Below, one piece after another: positions 30,095 through 39,925 of a DNA stretch of 59,105 bases. Below the pieces are notes generated by a model. The model was not told the DNA's origin. It did no database searches and saw only the letters and a program-made list of their open reading frames with translations. The stretch spans positions 1-59,105 of the forward strand of contig CAMLKG010000029.1 of the NCBI GenBank assembly GCA_946480695.1. The letters run 5' to 3'. The stretch's first letter is position 1, and every line of letters starts with the position of its first letter. Position numbers and translations under genes: made by a program. The stretch comes from an uncultured Cellvibrio sp. (GTDB lineage: Bacteria > Pseudomonadota > Gammaproteobacteria > Pseudomonadales > Cellvibrionaceae).

Positions 30095-30643
30095 TTAACG
30101 AATAAAAGTTGATTGCAAAATCACTTCAGCATCCTGGGTGCCCCCCAGGCCTTTTGATGTCACCCGGTAATATTCCATTTCACTCATCTTATCCAGGCTT
30201 TCAAGATCAATCGCTCCCCCCGGATTGGAAGCCAGGGTAGACACCATAACTCGTTCGATTACGTAGAGCGGAGGGGATGAAACACCGATCAGGGTGTCAC
30301 TCGCCAATGAAGTAGCCCTTGCATTCCAATCGCTGGAAGTCCACATCGTCGGGCGTGCAATAGTGCCCCCGGGTTTATTAAGGTCTTCGTAATAGCCGAT
30401 TTTTGTTGCAGCATTAAACGGCGTTACCGCCGCTCCATTTAAATACCCCTCTCCATGCCTGAGGGCGGCCTCTGCTGCCTGGAAGGCCTGATTATGATCC
30501 CTCATATTACCTGCCATTCGCTCTTGTAATTCGCTGCCCCGGATAGAACTCAATCCAATTACAGTCAGCAAGAGCAGCATAATCAATCCCACTATGAGAA
30601 CAGCTCCCTGCTGGCGCCCTATGACATACACATTGCGATTCAT
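30095..30643 (-). CDS. pilX: Minor pilin PilX
   Basis: GspK/PilX-family minor pilin. I use the ATG at 30643, preceded by AAGGTG 7 bases upstream and 10 bases after the pilW stop; the longer frame overlaps pilW. The cleavage site is G13|A14 in RQQGAVLIVGLIM. Mature position 5 is Val (residue 18), not Glu; loss of that Glu is normal for this subfamily. The conserved SELQERMAGNMRDHNQAFQAAEAALR helix follows. About 182 residues. Confidence 0.92.
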   Translation of the reverse strand: MNRNVYVIGRQQGAVLIVGLIMLLLLTVIGLSSIRGSELQERMAGNMRDHNQAFQAAEAALRHGEGYLNGAAVTPFNAATKIGYYEDLNKPGGTIARPTMWTSSDWNARATSLASDTLIGVSSPPLYVIERVMVSTLASNPGGAIDLESLDKMSEMEYYRVTSKGLGGTQDAEVILQSTFIR

Positions 30644-30653
30644 TTTGTTCACC

Positions 30654-31709
30654 TTACAATAAACGACTGCGAATACCGACGGTAACATTAAATACCTGCC
30701 GCAAGCGGCGATCTGTCGGTTCAAGTTCTTCATTTGCAAACGTTATTTTCTGAGTTTCAGAAATTACATTGTCTTCAATGCTGGATATCAATACGTCTAT
30801 TTTTACCGCAACAACTTGTGGCCATTCAGTTGCCGCCATCACCTCAGCTCGAACATATTTATCGGGCACATAATCCGCATTCGTATCGACACCATACAAC
30901 ACGTTCATGTCCTCAACTCCCTCCAGAATTTCCATGCTGGGGTTGTTATTGATTTTCTGCCATAGGCTGGGGCGAGTTGAGAATTCACCAGTAGCAACAA
31001 AATAAATAGTATTGGTCGCCATCAAAAGTTCTGCACCCGGACCAAAGGTTTCAGATGCCGGTGCCGAAGCCCCACCCCAACTGGTCAAATCGTTACCCGG
31101 CACAAATGAAGAAGTGCCATGCACAACATTTACATCTGAACCGGATGTTGTCAGGTTGGTTATCTGAAAAACCCTTGCCTTCTCGCAATCAGTGGCGACC
31201 ACAATATCCTGTGTGCAAAGGCCGCTGATTTTATCCGTGCCATTGCTACACGCCCCACTTTCAACTGCACCAACTTTGGTGGCAAATAGCTGCGCTGAGT
31301 TATTAGTCTTACTGATTTCAACCCCTGCGCCACCCGCACTCCTGATGATTAATACATCGGTATTCGGTGTGGGGGTCTTGGATAAGATGCCTGTGGGAAC
31401 ACTGCTATCGGTGTAACCCATGACTGCTGTAGCAAAATCGTAGAGCGCTGATGAAGAGTTCTGTAATGTATTTATAACTTCCATTCCTTCAACGCGCGTT
31501 GCGCATCCCATGTATCCAGCCATGCGTATATCCTTGGAAAGAAACTCAACAGCCAGACGTCCGGTTTCCTGCACACGAGACAATGCCTGCTGCGTTGAAA
31601 AAACCGTTTTACTCGATAAAAAAACTTGCATTACTCCGGTTAAAAGAATCAAGCCCAGGGTAATTGCAATCATTAATTCAATGAGAGACAAACCTTTTTG
31701 TTTATCCAT
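30654..31709 (-). CDS. pilW: Minor pilin PilW
   Basis: 351-residue minor pilin of the GspJ/PilW type. Prepilin site G6|L7 in QKGLSLIELMIAITLGLILL, with E11 at mature position 5. The conserved QETGRLAVEFLSKDIRMAGYMGC stretch follows. It starts 9 bases after pilV. The ribosome binding site is weak (GAG), so translation may be coupled. Confidence 0.92.
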   Translation of the reverse strand: MDKQKGLSLIELMIAITLGLILLTGVMQVFLSSKTVFSTQQALSRVQETGRLAVEFLSKDIRMAGYMGCATRVEGMEVINTLQNSSSALYDFATAVMGYTDSSVPTGILSKTPTPNTDVLIIRSAGGAGVEISKTNNSAQLFATKVGAVESGACSNGTDKISGLCTQDIVVATDCEKARVFQITNLTTSGSDVNVVHGTSSFVPGNDLTSWGGASAPASETFGPGAELLMATNTIYFVATGEFSTRPSLWQKINNNPSMEILEGVEDMNVLYGVDTNADYVPDKYVRAEVMAATEWPQVVAVKIDVLISSIEDNVISETQKITFANEELEPTDRRLRQVFNVTVGIRSRLL

Positions 31710-31718
31710 AACCGCTAC

Positions 31719-32186
31719 TCAAATACTTGTCGAATAAATCAACTCAGATGCCGCTTCCGGAGCTGACGCAACAGCACCAAAGAGTTGTTCATCTGACCAT
31801 TTAATAGTGACTTCACATACATAGGTTGTCGTACCCGCAGCAGGATTTTTGCATTCAATCTTGCCCTTACCGTCAGGAAGCACCCGTGCAAGATTAGCCC
31901 GCCATTCAGTGATATCTGTTGTGATCACCCCGCCTCCACTTGGGGTACCATCAAAATCCACATTGTATTTAACGGCATTTGTGCCAGCGGCTCCGCGATT
32001 TATGCGAATACGGTCAATGATGTCATACGCATAAATATTGGCTTGAGAGCGCATAAAGGCGCTTTGGTTATACTGCAGGGAACGGGTTTGTAGCGCAGCC
32101 ATTGCGAGCAGCGAGGTTGCCAATATAAGGACCGTAATCGCCACTTCGATAAGCGTGGCCCCGGATTCTTTGTTTACCGCATTCAT
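31719..32186 (-). CDS. pilV: Minor pilin PilV
   Basis: Minor pilin of about 155 residues. GAGGAAGAG lies just before the chosen ATG at 32186; the longer frame overlaps fimU. The prepilin site is G9|A10 in SGATLIEVAITVLIL, with E14 at mature position 5. Ala at mature position 1 instead of Phe is unusual but allowed. It starts 11 bases after the fimU stop. Confidence 0.9.
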   Translation of the reverse strand: MNAVNKESGATLIEVAITVLILATSLLAMAALQTRSLQYNQSAFMRSQANIYAYDIIDRIRINRGAAGTNAVKYNVDFDGTPSGGGVITTDITEWRANLARVLPDGKGKIECKNPAAGTTTYVCEVTIKWSDEQLFGAVASAPEAASELIYSTSI

Positions 32187-32197
32187 AACTCTTCCTC

Positions 32198-32761
32198 TCA
32201 TGGGCAACCAGTTTTTGTCACTGTTGTCATACCTGTAATGCGTATACGTAAAGTATTTTTGGCACTGCCCGTGCAGCCGGTTAAATGGGCCTCAACAACC
32301 CTGGGGTCTGTGTCCGCCGCATTAGCCCTGGCCAGTAAACCGCCAGAGGTAAAACGAATAAAACTGATAGCAGTAGATCCTTTCTTAACGCTCATTACAG
32401 AGCGCTTATCCAGGTCCCCCCAAAAGCGCAAAACAGTCCCCACCGACGTACTGGTTGATGAATCACTGGTAGCGCCATCCACAAACATCATCCAACCTTT
32501 TGCCCAATCAGACGCGGTCAGGCAATTCGCGCCATCGGAGGATGGACATATTGAAATACGAGACGAACGCTTGACGGCTTCAGAGCGGGCAAGATTTAGC
32601 GCAGTATTAAATTCGGCCCCCAACGCAGCAGATTTATTATTCAATATCGAACTATTAAAGCTGGGGATGGCTATACCAAGGACAATGGCCGCTACAGCCA
32701 AGGTAACTATCAGTTCTATTAATGTGAAACCTTCGTTTTTGTACCGCATTTTCGATTCCAT
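32198..32761 (-). CDS. fimU: Minor pilin FimU (GspH/FimT family)
   Basis: First gene of the minor-pilin operon. The prepilin site is G11|F12 in NEGFTLIELIVTLAVAAIVLG, with E16 at mature position 5. A GspH/FimT-type domain follows (SEAVKRSSRISICPSSDGANC). An ATG at 32749 with GGA 7 bases upstream is an equally good start. It diverges from fimT across about 170 bases, which must hold both promoters. Confidence 0.88.
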   Translation of the reverse strand: MESKMRYKNEGFTLIELIVTLAVAAIVLGIAIPSFNSSILNNKSAALGAEFNTALNLARSEAVKRSSRISICPSSDGANCLTASDWAKGWMMFVDGATSDSSTSTSVGTVLRFWGDLDKRSVMSVKKGSTAISFIRFTSGGLLARANAADTDPRVVEAHLTGCTGSAKNTLRIRITGMTTVTKTGCP

Positions 32762-32928
32762 ATAGCCGGTTATCAGTATTGATAGACAATTAAATTACCC
32801 TACTTTATATTTCCGCATGCTAGCACGGGGCATTTGATAGAACCTTTGTTCCTCGACATAAGGTCAACTACAACCCGCGAATGGCTGCTATCGCACCACA
32901 TCAACATCATAACCAGGGATTGGTAACC

Positions 32929-33450
32929 ATGAAGGACCACGGATTAACTTTTGTAGAATTGCTTGCATCTCTCTTTATTATTGCCATCCTGATGGCTGCC
33001 GCATCGCCCGGATTATTTACCTTTCTAAAGAAAACAAAACTGCAAGTTGCCAGTCGCACTCTTATGGAAAGCATAGAAAACGCCCGTAGCAAAGCCGTTT
33101 TTTTGAATCAGCGCACAGTTTTACAAGCAACACCGGAATGGAAAGCGGGATGGATATTGTTCCTTGATAAAAATGATAACGGCATTCAGAATCCTGATGA
33201 ACCATTGCTATCGGAGCAGCAAATGCTCAGCGGGGTTAAAATTCGCGATAATTTTCCAACGTCGAACCAAATATCTTTTATTGGTACCGGAGAAAGCCGG
33301 AAACCGGGTCGCATAAATTCGGGGGCATTTATCGCAGGCACCATCAAAATCTGCCCTGACACAGAAGGAGAAGGGGTCAAGCTGGTTCTAAATCGCGCAG
33401 GCCGATTAAGATCAGAAAAAATTACCGCAGAAGAATGCAACGGAATTTAA
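32929..33450 (+). CDS. fimT: Pilin-like protein FimT (GspH/FimT family)
   Basis: Minor-pilin-like protein of about 173 residues. I chose the ATG at 32929, which has AGGGA and GG upstream and gives a short leader with prepilin site G5|L6 (HGLTFVELLAS, E10 at mature position 5). The longer frame from 32881 would add 16 residues with no leader-like features. The globular part carries the GspH pattern (NARSKAVFLNQRTVLQ) and a D-x-N-D-N-G loop near 93-98. FimT promotes DNA uptake in some gammaproteobacteria. It is convergent with ispH. Confidence 0.85.
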   Translation: MKDHGLTFVELLASLFIIAILMAAASPGLFTFLKKTKLQVASRTLMESIENARSKAVFLNQRTVLQATPEWKAGWILFLDKNDNGIQNPDEPLLSEQQMLSGVKIRDNFPTSNQISFIGTGESRKPGRINSGAFIAGTIKICPDTEGEGVKLVLNRAGRLRSEKITAEECNGI

Positions 33451-33459
33451 GCATGACAC

Positions 33460-34398
33460 TTAAATCCGCAGCGCTTTGGGAAGGGAAAAACTGATATTCT
33501 CCGGTGTCCCATCCATTTCAATAGGCATGTCAGCGCCGCAGGCTTTTAATTTATCAATTACTTGTTTTACCAACACTTCCGGCGCGGATGCACCGGCGGT
33601 AATACCTATGCTCCGCCGGTCTTTGATCCATTCGGGGTTAATATCATCTGGACCGTCAATTAAATAGCTTTCTGTGCCGCACCGTTCCGCCAATTCACGC
33701 AAACGATTGGAGTTTGACGAATTAGGGGAGCCGACTACCAATACCAAATCACACTCCAATGCGAGCTGGCGCACCGCGTCCTGGCGATTGGTGGTTGCGT
33801 AGCAGATATCGTCTTTGCGAGGCCCCTGGACTTTGGGAAACTTATTGCGCAACGCTTCAATAACTTTCGCGGTGTCATCCATCGACAGCGTTGTTTGGGT
33901 GACGTAGGCAAGGTTTTCGGGATCTTTTACCACCAGGGCATCCACATCCGATTCATCTTCGACCAAATAAATCGCACCGCCTTTAGCGGTATCGTATTGC
34001 CCCATGGTGCCTTCAACTTCGGGATGCCCCTGGTGGCCAATCAAAATACATTCCTTGCCCTCGCGGCTGTAGCGCGTGACTTCGATATGCACCTTGGTTA
34101 CCAATGGGCAGGTTGCGTCAAAAATTTGCAGGCCACGATCCTCCGCTTCCTGGCGTACCGCTTGCGACACACCATGAGCGCTGAAAATTAAAATAACATT
34201 GTCTGGAACCTGGTCCACTTCATCGACAAAAATTGCGCCGCGGTCGCGCAATGAATCGACTACAAATTTGTTGTGAACAACTTCATGACGCACATAAATC
34301 GGCGCACCAAATACATCCAGCGCGCGATTTACAATATCAATTGCGCGGTCAACGCCGGCACAAAAACCACGAGGATTGGCGAGCTTGATCTGGGTCAT
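33460..34398 (-). CDS. ispH: 4-hydroxy-3-methylbut-2-enyl diphosphate reductase
   Basis: Last step of the MEP isoprenoid pathway. It uses a [4Fe-4S] cluster held by C13, C97 and C199, all present, and the acid-base Glu of HPEVEG (E127). Length 312 is normal. The [10 protein letters not shown] substrate motif is intact. It starts 2 bases after the fkpB stop; lspA, fkpB and ispH form a tight operon. Confidence 0.97.
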   Translation of the reverse strand: MTQIKLANPRGFCAGVDRAIDIVNRALDVFGAPIYVRHEVVHNKFVVDSLRDRGAIFVDEVDQVPDNVILIFSAHGVSQAVRQEAEDRGLQIFDATCPLVTKVHIEVTRYSREGKECILIGHQGHPEVEGTMGQYDTAKGGAIYLVEDESDVDALVVKDPENLAYVTQTTLSMDDTAKVIEALRNKFPKVQGPRKDDICYATTNRQDAVRQLALECDLVLVVGSPNSSNSNRLRELAERCGTESYLIDGPDDINPEWIKDRRSIGITAGASAPEVLVKQVIDKLKACGADMPIEMDGTPENISFSLPKALRI

Positions 34399-34400
34399 GA

Positions 34401-34850
34401 TTAATGCACCTGCACAGGTTCAATTTTAAGGATGGACACTTCAAATAAAATGTCGCGGCCAGCGAGGGGGTGATTGAAATCCACCACGACTATTTCATCA
34501 TCAAAATGCCGGACAACACCTGGCAGTTCCGTTTTTTGCGCGTCCGCAAATGACAGCATCAAACCTGCACTCAACTCCAGGTCCGGACTGAATTGGCTAC
34601 GTGCGATTTCCTGGATATTGTTGGGGTTGCGCTGGCCAAATCCATCCTCCGGTTTGATCACCAGGGTTTTATGTTCGCCTTCGAACATACCGAATAACGC
34701 TTTTTCAAAACCGGGCAGCAGGCTACCGTCACCCACGGTGAATGTGGCCGGATTGCGCTCAAAGTTTGAATCCACTATATCGCCGTTATCCAGTTGCAGG
34801 GCAAAATGCAAAGTCACTTTTGTGCCGGGACCGATTGCCAGGTTACGCAT
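34401..34850 (-). CDS. fkpB: FKBP-type peptidyl-prolyl isomerase FkpB
   Basis: Small cytoplasmic prolyl isomerase and chaperone of the SlyD/FkpB type, 149 residues. The FKBP core ([21 protein letters not shown], then LLPGFEKAL) is interrupted by an inserted-in-flap domain (about 75-120), as in this group. The start codon overlaps the lspA stop by 8 bases. Confidence 0.92.
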   Translation of the reverse strand: MRNLAIGPGTKVTLHFALQLDNGDIVDSNFERNPATFTVGDGSLLPGFEKALFGMFEGEHKTLVIKPEDGFGQRNPNNIQEIARSQFSPDLELSAGLMLSFADAQKTELPGVVRHFDDEIVVVDFNHPLAGRDILFEVSILKIEPVQVH

Positions 34851-35340
34851 CAGATTTTTTCTCTTTACTGAATAACATATCGATAATTAATACCGCTGCG
34901 CCCAGGGTGATCGCTGAATCAGCGAGATTAAATGCGGGCCAGTAATTTTCCTTGTAATGCACCACGATAAAATCCACTACATGTCCGAGCACAATACGAT
35001 CGTAAAGATTACCCAGCGCGCCGCCCAAAATGAATGCCAGGGCAAAGGCTTCGCGGACCTTGACCGCCGCAACACGCCCGATCCATACAATTAACAAGAC
35101 GCTGGCAACCATGGCGATGATGCCAAAAAACCAACGCTGCCACCCACCTGCATCGGCAAGGAAACTAAACGCAGCGCCGGTGTTATATGCCAGGGTGAAA
35201 TTAAAAAATGATGTAAATACTTTCGTTTCACCGTATTCAAATGCGGCTTCAATCGCGTGCTTGCTCGCCTGGTCCAGTACCAGCACCGCAAAAGCTACAG
35301 CGTACCAGAACCAGGGTTTTTGATAAATTTTCTCGCCCAT
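34843..35340 (-). CDS. lspA: Lipoprotein signal peptidase LspA
   Basis: Inner-membrane aspartyl protease that cuts lipoprotein signal peptides; its likely substrates here include BamD and the MliC-like lipoprotein. Four membrane helices are predicted by eye. Catalytic residues D123 (VVDF) and D141 (FNLADS) are present. I use the ATG at 35340, GAG-rich upstream; a GTG 6 bases earlier is possible. 165 residues. Confidence 0.95.
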   Translation of the reverse strand: MGEKIYQKPWFWYAVAFAVLVLDQASKHAIEAAFEYGETKVFTSFFNFTLAYNTGAAFSFLADAGGWQRWFFGIIAMVASVLLIVWIGRVAAVKVREAFALAFILGGALGNLYDRIVLGHVVDFIVVHYKENYWPAFNLADSAITLGAAVLIIDMLFSKEKKSDA

Positions 35341-35427
35341 TACCACTCATTCCCACCCGCTAATTGCGAGCCCTGTGTTTGAATCCTCCCGCCTCCGCTA
35401 AATTAAGGAGGTCGAGACGCACTTTAA

Positions 35428-38226
35428 TTACGCAAACGCGCGGCTTTCACCTGCACCGTCCACATTGTTTACACAACGCAGGCATACGGTTGGGTGAGCG
35501 GTATTAGTCCCCACATCCGCGCGGTGATGCCAGCAACGTTCACATTTGGTATGTGCAGATTTCTTAACGGCTACAAGCAAACCCGGGACCTCTGTTTCCT
35601 CCGCATTTTGTGCGGTGGAAATCGGTTTGATTTCAGCGGTCGATGTAATCAGCACAAACCGCAACTCATCACCCAGTTTTTGCAGTTGCGCCATCAGTTT
35701 TTCATCGGCAAAGAGCGTAACTTCCGCTCCCAGGGAACCACCCACTTCCCCCGCATTGCGTTTTGCTTCGAGCACCTTGTTAACGGCGGTTTTTACTTCC
35801 GCAACCAACGCCCAATAATCATCCGCAAGCGAATCCGCCGGCAGCGATGGCAAACTAAACCATTCAGCAATAAATACATTGGGTTGACGCTTACCCGGCA
35901 GCACTTGCCAGATTTCATCAGCGGTGAAACTTAAAATGGGCGCAATCCAACGCACCATGGCTTCAATAACGCAGTACAACGCCGTTTGTGCCGAACGGCG
36001 CGCAAGCGCATCGGCTTTAACTGTGTATTGGCGATCTTTAATAATATCCAGGTAAAAACCACCCAATTCCACCACGCAAAAATTATGTAATTTTTGGTAA
36101 ATCAAATGGAATTCATAAGCGTTGTAGCAATCAATAATATCCTGTTGCAATTTTGCCGTTTGGCCGATAATCCAGCGATCCAATTGCACCATTTTTTCCA
36201 TAGGCACGAGATCGGTTTCCGGATTGAAGCCAACCAGGTTCGATAAAATAAAACGCGCGGTATTGCGAATACGGCGATAGGAATCGGCGGTGCGTTTTAG
36301 GATTTCATCCGATACGCGCATGTCATTACTGAAGTCGGTAGCGGCAATCCACAATCGCAGGACATCCGCGCCGTATTCATTCATTACTTTTTGTGGCGGC
36401 ACTACATTGCCCAATGACTTGGACATTTTGTTACCGTTAGCGTCCACGGTAAAACCGTGGGTGAGCACAGTTTTGTAGGGCGGGACGGCGTGCATTGCCA
36501 TCGAGGTTTTCAGCGATGACTGGAACCAGCCGCGATGCTGGTCGGAACCTTCCAGGTATAAATCCGCCGGGAAACGCAGGCCGGCGCGCTGGGCAAGCAC
36601 CGCATAATGGGTCACACCGGAATCAAACCATACATCCAGGGTATCGGTGACTTTTTGGTAGGTTCCGGCATCAGCACCCAGCAATTCTTTTGCGTCCAGT
36701 TCAAACCATGCATCCATTCCACCTTGTTCAACTTTTTGCGCAACTGCTTCAATTAAACGCGGTGTTTCCGGGTGCAATTCCTGGGTTTCCTTGTGCACAA
36801 ACAATGCGATAGGAACCCCCCAGGTACGTTGACGGGAAATGCACCAGTCAGGCGAAGTGGCAAGCATGGCATCAATGCGCGCCTTGCCCCACTCCGGTAT
36901 CCATTGAACTCCGTTTACGGCTTCGGCAACTTGGTCGCGCAAATTATTTTTACTCATGCTGACAAACCACTGCGGAGTCGCACGGAAAATCAGCGGTGTT
37001 TTTGTTCGCCAGCAATGCGGGAAACTGTGGGTGATTTTTCCCTGCGCGAGCAAGGCATGTTTTTCAATTAATAATTCAACAACTTTTGCATCCACTTTAT
37101 AAACGTGGTCGCCGGCGAAAATCTCTACGTTGGGGCGATAGGTTCCGTGGTCATCAATATAGTTCAGCGTTCCGATACCGTATTTCAAACCGACGGCGAA
37201 GTCCTCCGCACCGTGGTCTGGAGCTGTGTGGACAAAGCCGGTACCGGCGTCAGTCGTTACATGGTCACCGAGAATCACCGGCACTTGCCGGCTATAAAAC
37301 GGATGCTGCACCAACAAATTTTCCAGCACTGCGCCTTTTACCGTGCCGACGATTTGCGGATTTTCAATCTTTGCACGCGCCATAACGCCATCCACCAGCG
37401 CCTCTGCGACAAGCAAACGGTCGTCGCCCGCCTGGACCAAGGCATAGTCTACATCGGCATTGGCAGACACCGCCTGGTTGGCAGGCAAGGTCCAGGGCGT
37501 TGTAGTCCAGATTACCAGCGAAATTTTTCCGCTTCCGCTTAAATCCTGGATGACCTTTTCAATCGCCCCTTGATCGACAAAAGCAAACTTTACATCAATA
37601 GAAAAAGACGTTTTATCGTGATATTCCACTTCTGCTTCAGCAAGAGCGGAGCCTCCCACCACACTCCAATAAACCGGTTTAAACCCGCGCAGCAAATGAC
37701 CGTTCGCGGCGATTTTACCGAGCGAGCGAATAATGTCCGCTTCGAATTTGTAATCCATGGTGAGGTAGGGATTTTCCCAGTCGCCCAACACTCCCAGGCG
37801 AATAAAATCCTTTCGTTGGCCTTCGAGTTGCCCGGCGGCGTATTCGCGGCATTTTTGGCGGAAAGTTTTTACATCCACTTTATCGCCAGCTTTACCGATT
37901 TTTTTCTCCACATTATGTTCGATAGGCAAACCATGGCAGTCCCAACCGGGAACATAAGGCGCATCAAAACCGCTCAGGGTTTTACTTTTAATAATAATGT
38001 CTTTCAGGATTTTGTTAACCGCGTGGCCGATATGGATATCACCATTCGCGTAGGGTGGACCATCGTGCAAAATAAATTGCTCGCGTCCCGCACGCGCAGC
38101 GCGAATTTGCTGGTACACATTATTCGTTTGCCAGGTTTTCAACATTTCCGGCTCGCGTTGCGCGAGGTTCGCCTTCATGGCGAAGTCGGTATTAGGCAGG
38201 TTTAGCGTAGCTTTGTAATCGGTCAT
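35428..38226 (-). CDS. ileS: Isoleucyl-tRNA synthetase
   Basis: Charges tRNA-Ile. Class I signatures: HIGH at 65-68 (GDIHIGHA) and KMSKS (NKMSKSLGN) in the second half. The editing domain lies between them. A C-terminal zinc site is formed by CERC and CLRC near the end. Length 932 is typical of the bacterial type-1 enzyme. It is upstream of lspA, as in most gammaproteobacteria; the 87-base gap to lspA holds a weak CCTCC/GGAGG hairpin. Confidence 0.97.
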   Translation of the reverse strand: MTDYKATLNLPNTDFAMKANLAQREPEMLKTWQTNNVYQQIRAARAGREQFILHDGPPYANGDIHIGHAVNKILKDIIIKSKTLSGFDAPYVPGWDCHGLPIEHNVEKKIGKAGDKVDVKTFRQKCREYAAGQLEGQRKDFIRLGVLGDWENPYLTMDYKFEADIIRSLGKIAANGHLLRGFKPVYWSVVGGSALAEAEVEYHDKTSFSIDVKFAFVDQGAIEKVIQDLSGSGKISLVIWTTTPWTLPANQAVSANADVDYALVQAGDDRLLVAEALVDGVMARAKIENPQIVGTVKGAVLENLLVQHPFYSRQVPVILGDHVTTDAGTGFVHTAPDHGAEDFAVGLKYGIGTLNYIDDHGTYRPNVEIFAGDHVYKVDAKVVELLIEKHALLAQGKITHSFPHCWRTKTPLIFRATPQWFVSMSKNNLRDQVAEAVNGVQWIPEWGKARIDAMLATSPDWCISRQRTWGVPIALFVHKETQELHPETPRLIEAVAQKVEQGGMDAWFELDAKELLGADAGTYQKVTDTLDVWFDSGVTHYAVLAQRAGLRFPADLYLEGSDQHRGWFQSSLKTSMAMHAVPPYKTVLTHGFTVDANGNKMSKSLGNVVPPQKVMNEYGADVLRLWIAATDFSNDMRVSDEILKRTADSYRRIRNTARFILSNLVGFNPETDLVPMEKMVQLDRWIIGQTAKLQQDIIDCYNAYEFHLIYQKLHNFCVVELGGFYLDIIKDRQYTVKADALARRSAQTALYCVIEAMVRWIAPILSFTADEIWQVLPGKRQPNVFIAEWFSLPSLPADSLADDYWALVAEVKTAVNKVLEAKRNAGEVGGSLGAEVTLFADEKLMAQLQKLGDELRFVLITSTAEIKPISTAQNAEETEVPGLLVAVKKSAHTKCERCWHHRADVGTNTAHPTVCLRCVNNVDGAGESRAFA

Positions 38227-38293
38227 GATTTGCGGTCAACTTGTTAACAAAGATGTTTTAAAAAATTAAGGCGACACTGGCCGCCGGAGAAAT

Positions 38294-38788
38294 TTATTGC
38301 TTGTCCTTTTCCAACAGTTCGGCAATCCTTGGAACAATCAGCAGTATGATCAACGCCAACAAGGTGCAAAGGATCGCTGAGGATTCGCGCCCTAATCCCG
38401 CCGCAACACCTATGGCTGATGTCAGCCAAATGCCAGCGGCCGTTGTTAATCCCTTCAGGTCTTTTTCATCGGCGCCTTTTTTCAAAATTGCACCTGCACC
38501 GAGGAAACCGATACCAGCAATAATTCCTTGTACCACCCGGCTCAATTCAGCCTCGGAAAGCCCGGCCTGTTGGGGGATCAGTACAAACAACGCCGAGCCG
38601 ACAGCCACCAGCATATGGGTTTTTATTCCCGCCGCCTTACCGCGATGCTCACGCTCAAAACCCAGTATTCCGCCCAGCAATGCGGCCATTAGCAAACGGA
38701 TAATAAGCGTGGTTATTTCCGTTACGTCATTAAAATCAGAAAACTCTGTTACAAAGGTGTCGGATATTTGTTGCCAAAGGTTACTCAT
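38294..38788 (-). CDS. MgtC/SapB-family membrane protein
   Basis: 164 residues from the ATG at 38788, which has GGAAG 5 bases upstream; an ATG 12 bases earlier is also possible. Four to five hydrophobic helices. The family signature LGGILGFEREHRGKAAGIKTHMLV is clear, followed by GIIAGIGFLGAGAIL. MgtC homologues act in Mg2+ or acid stress adaptation, or have unknown roles. This one is the short form without the C-terminal ACT-like domain. It sits between ribF and ileS, genes usually adjacent. Confidence 0.9.
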   Translation of the reverse strand: MSNLWQQISDTFVTEFSDFNDVTEITTLIIRLLMAALLGGILGFEREHRGKAAGIKTHMLVAVGSALFVLIPQQAGLSEAELSRVVQGIIAGIGFLGAGAILKKGADEKDLKGLTTAAGIWLTSAIGVAAGLGRESSAILCTLLALIILLIVPRIAELLEKDKQ

Positions 38789-38844
38789 ATCGGCTTCCAT
38801 TATCTGTGATCAAAACGTCGGAAGGGTTTTGACAGCATCAAATA

Positions 38845-39801
38845 TCAGTTAGCACCTTTGTTTTTAAAAAATTCCTTCCCCCGGGCGATATCCATTTGCA
38901 ATTGGGTTTGCAATTCATCCAATGAATTAAATTTCTTTTCGTCGCGCAATTTGGTATGGAAAACCACATCGATCATGGCCCCGTAGACCTTGCGCGAAAA
39001 ATCGAACAGATGAACTTCCAACAGCGGCTTTTTATCGCCGGTTACCGTGGGGCGCACCCCCAGGTTAGCAACCCCCTGGTATCCACTTCCATCAGCAAAC
39101 TTTGCAGTGACCGTAAACACCCCATGCAATGGCGAGCGATAACGGCGCAAATGCACATTAGCGGTGGGCACACCCAATTTGCGCCCCAATTGTTGGCCAT
39201 AGGCAATGCGGCCGCTAATGCGGTACGGTTTACCCAGCAGTTTTTCAGCGGCGGCGAAATCACCGGTTTCCAGCAGCGAGCGGATACGTGTGCTGCTGAC
39301 ACGCCGGCCATCAATTTCCAGGGTGATGGTGTCTGTTACACCAAAGCCGCGCTCGGCACCCACCGTTTGTAACAGGGCGAAATCGCCGCGCCTGTCGCAA
39401 CCGAACCGGAAATCATCCCCAACTACTAAATGTTTAATCCCCAGGCCTGCGACCAGGATTTTTTCGATAAAGGCTTCGGCTGATAAACTCCGCAGCGCCT
39501 GGTTGAATTGCAGGCACAATACCCGCCCAACCCCGGCCGCCAGCAATGCCTGGACTTTTTCCCGCAGGCGCATCAGGCGCGCGGGGGCTTTATCGCCCAG
39601 GAAAAACTCGTGGGGCTGTGGCTCAAAAATAATCACAACGGATGGCAAACCGTATTGAAGGGAGACATCAATAAGCTGGCGCAATATCGCCTGATGCCCA
39701 AGGTGTACACCATCGAATGAGCCGATGGTAGCCACGCAGCCACGATGCCAGGGGCGCAGGTTATGTAAACCGCGAATAAACGCTGGTGCCGCCGGATTCA
39801 C
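38845..39801 (-). CDS. ribF: Bifunctional riboflavin kinase / FAD synthetase
   Basis: Makes FMN and then FAD from riboflavin. The N-terminal FAD synthetase carries TIGSFDGVHLGHQ (nucleotidyl-transferase HxGH motif). The C-terminal flavokinase carries GRKLGVPTANVHL and HGVFTV. The start is uncertain: I prefer the GTG at 39801 (318 residues), but a TTG at 39819 with GAGGG nearby is also possible. It is downstream of murJ in the same direction. Confidence 0.93.
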   Translation of the reverse strand: MNPAAPAFIRGLHNLRPWHRGCVATIGSFDGVHLGHQAILRQLIDVSLQYGLPSVVIIFEPQPHEFFLGDKAPARLMRLREKVQALLAAGVGRVLCLQFNQALRSLSAEAFIEKILVAGLGIKHLVVGDDFRFGCDRRGDFALLQTVGAERGFGVTDTITLEIDGRRVSSTRIRSLLETGDFAAAEKLLGKPYRISGRIAYGQQLGRKLGVPTANVHLRRYRSPLHGVFTVTAKFADGSGYQGVANLGVRPTVTGDKKPLLEVHLFDFSRKVYGAMIDVVFHTKLRDEKKFNSLDELQTQLQMDIARGKEFFKNKGAN

Positions 39802-39925
39802 GCTGGGTTCTGCCCTCAATCAATCGACTAAAAAATGAAGGCGGGCAGTATACAGGAGCGGCTGCACCTGAGCCTAGGGCAAGAGTGTCGCGCCATGAAA
39901 TCAAGGGTGTCCATTAATGGCGGAA

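Noticed and set aside
35386..35412. Hairpin CCTCC/GGAGG between ileS and lspA as a terminator
   Set aside because: The stem is only five pairs and has no T-run; the genes are probably transcribed together.
38244..38429. 61-codon minus-strand frame overlapping the MgtC-like gene
   Set aside because: It is read in another frame of a clear membrane protein gene, with no independent support.
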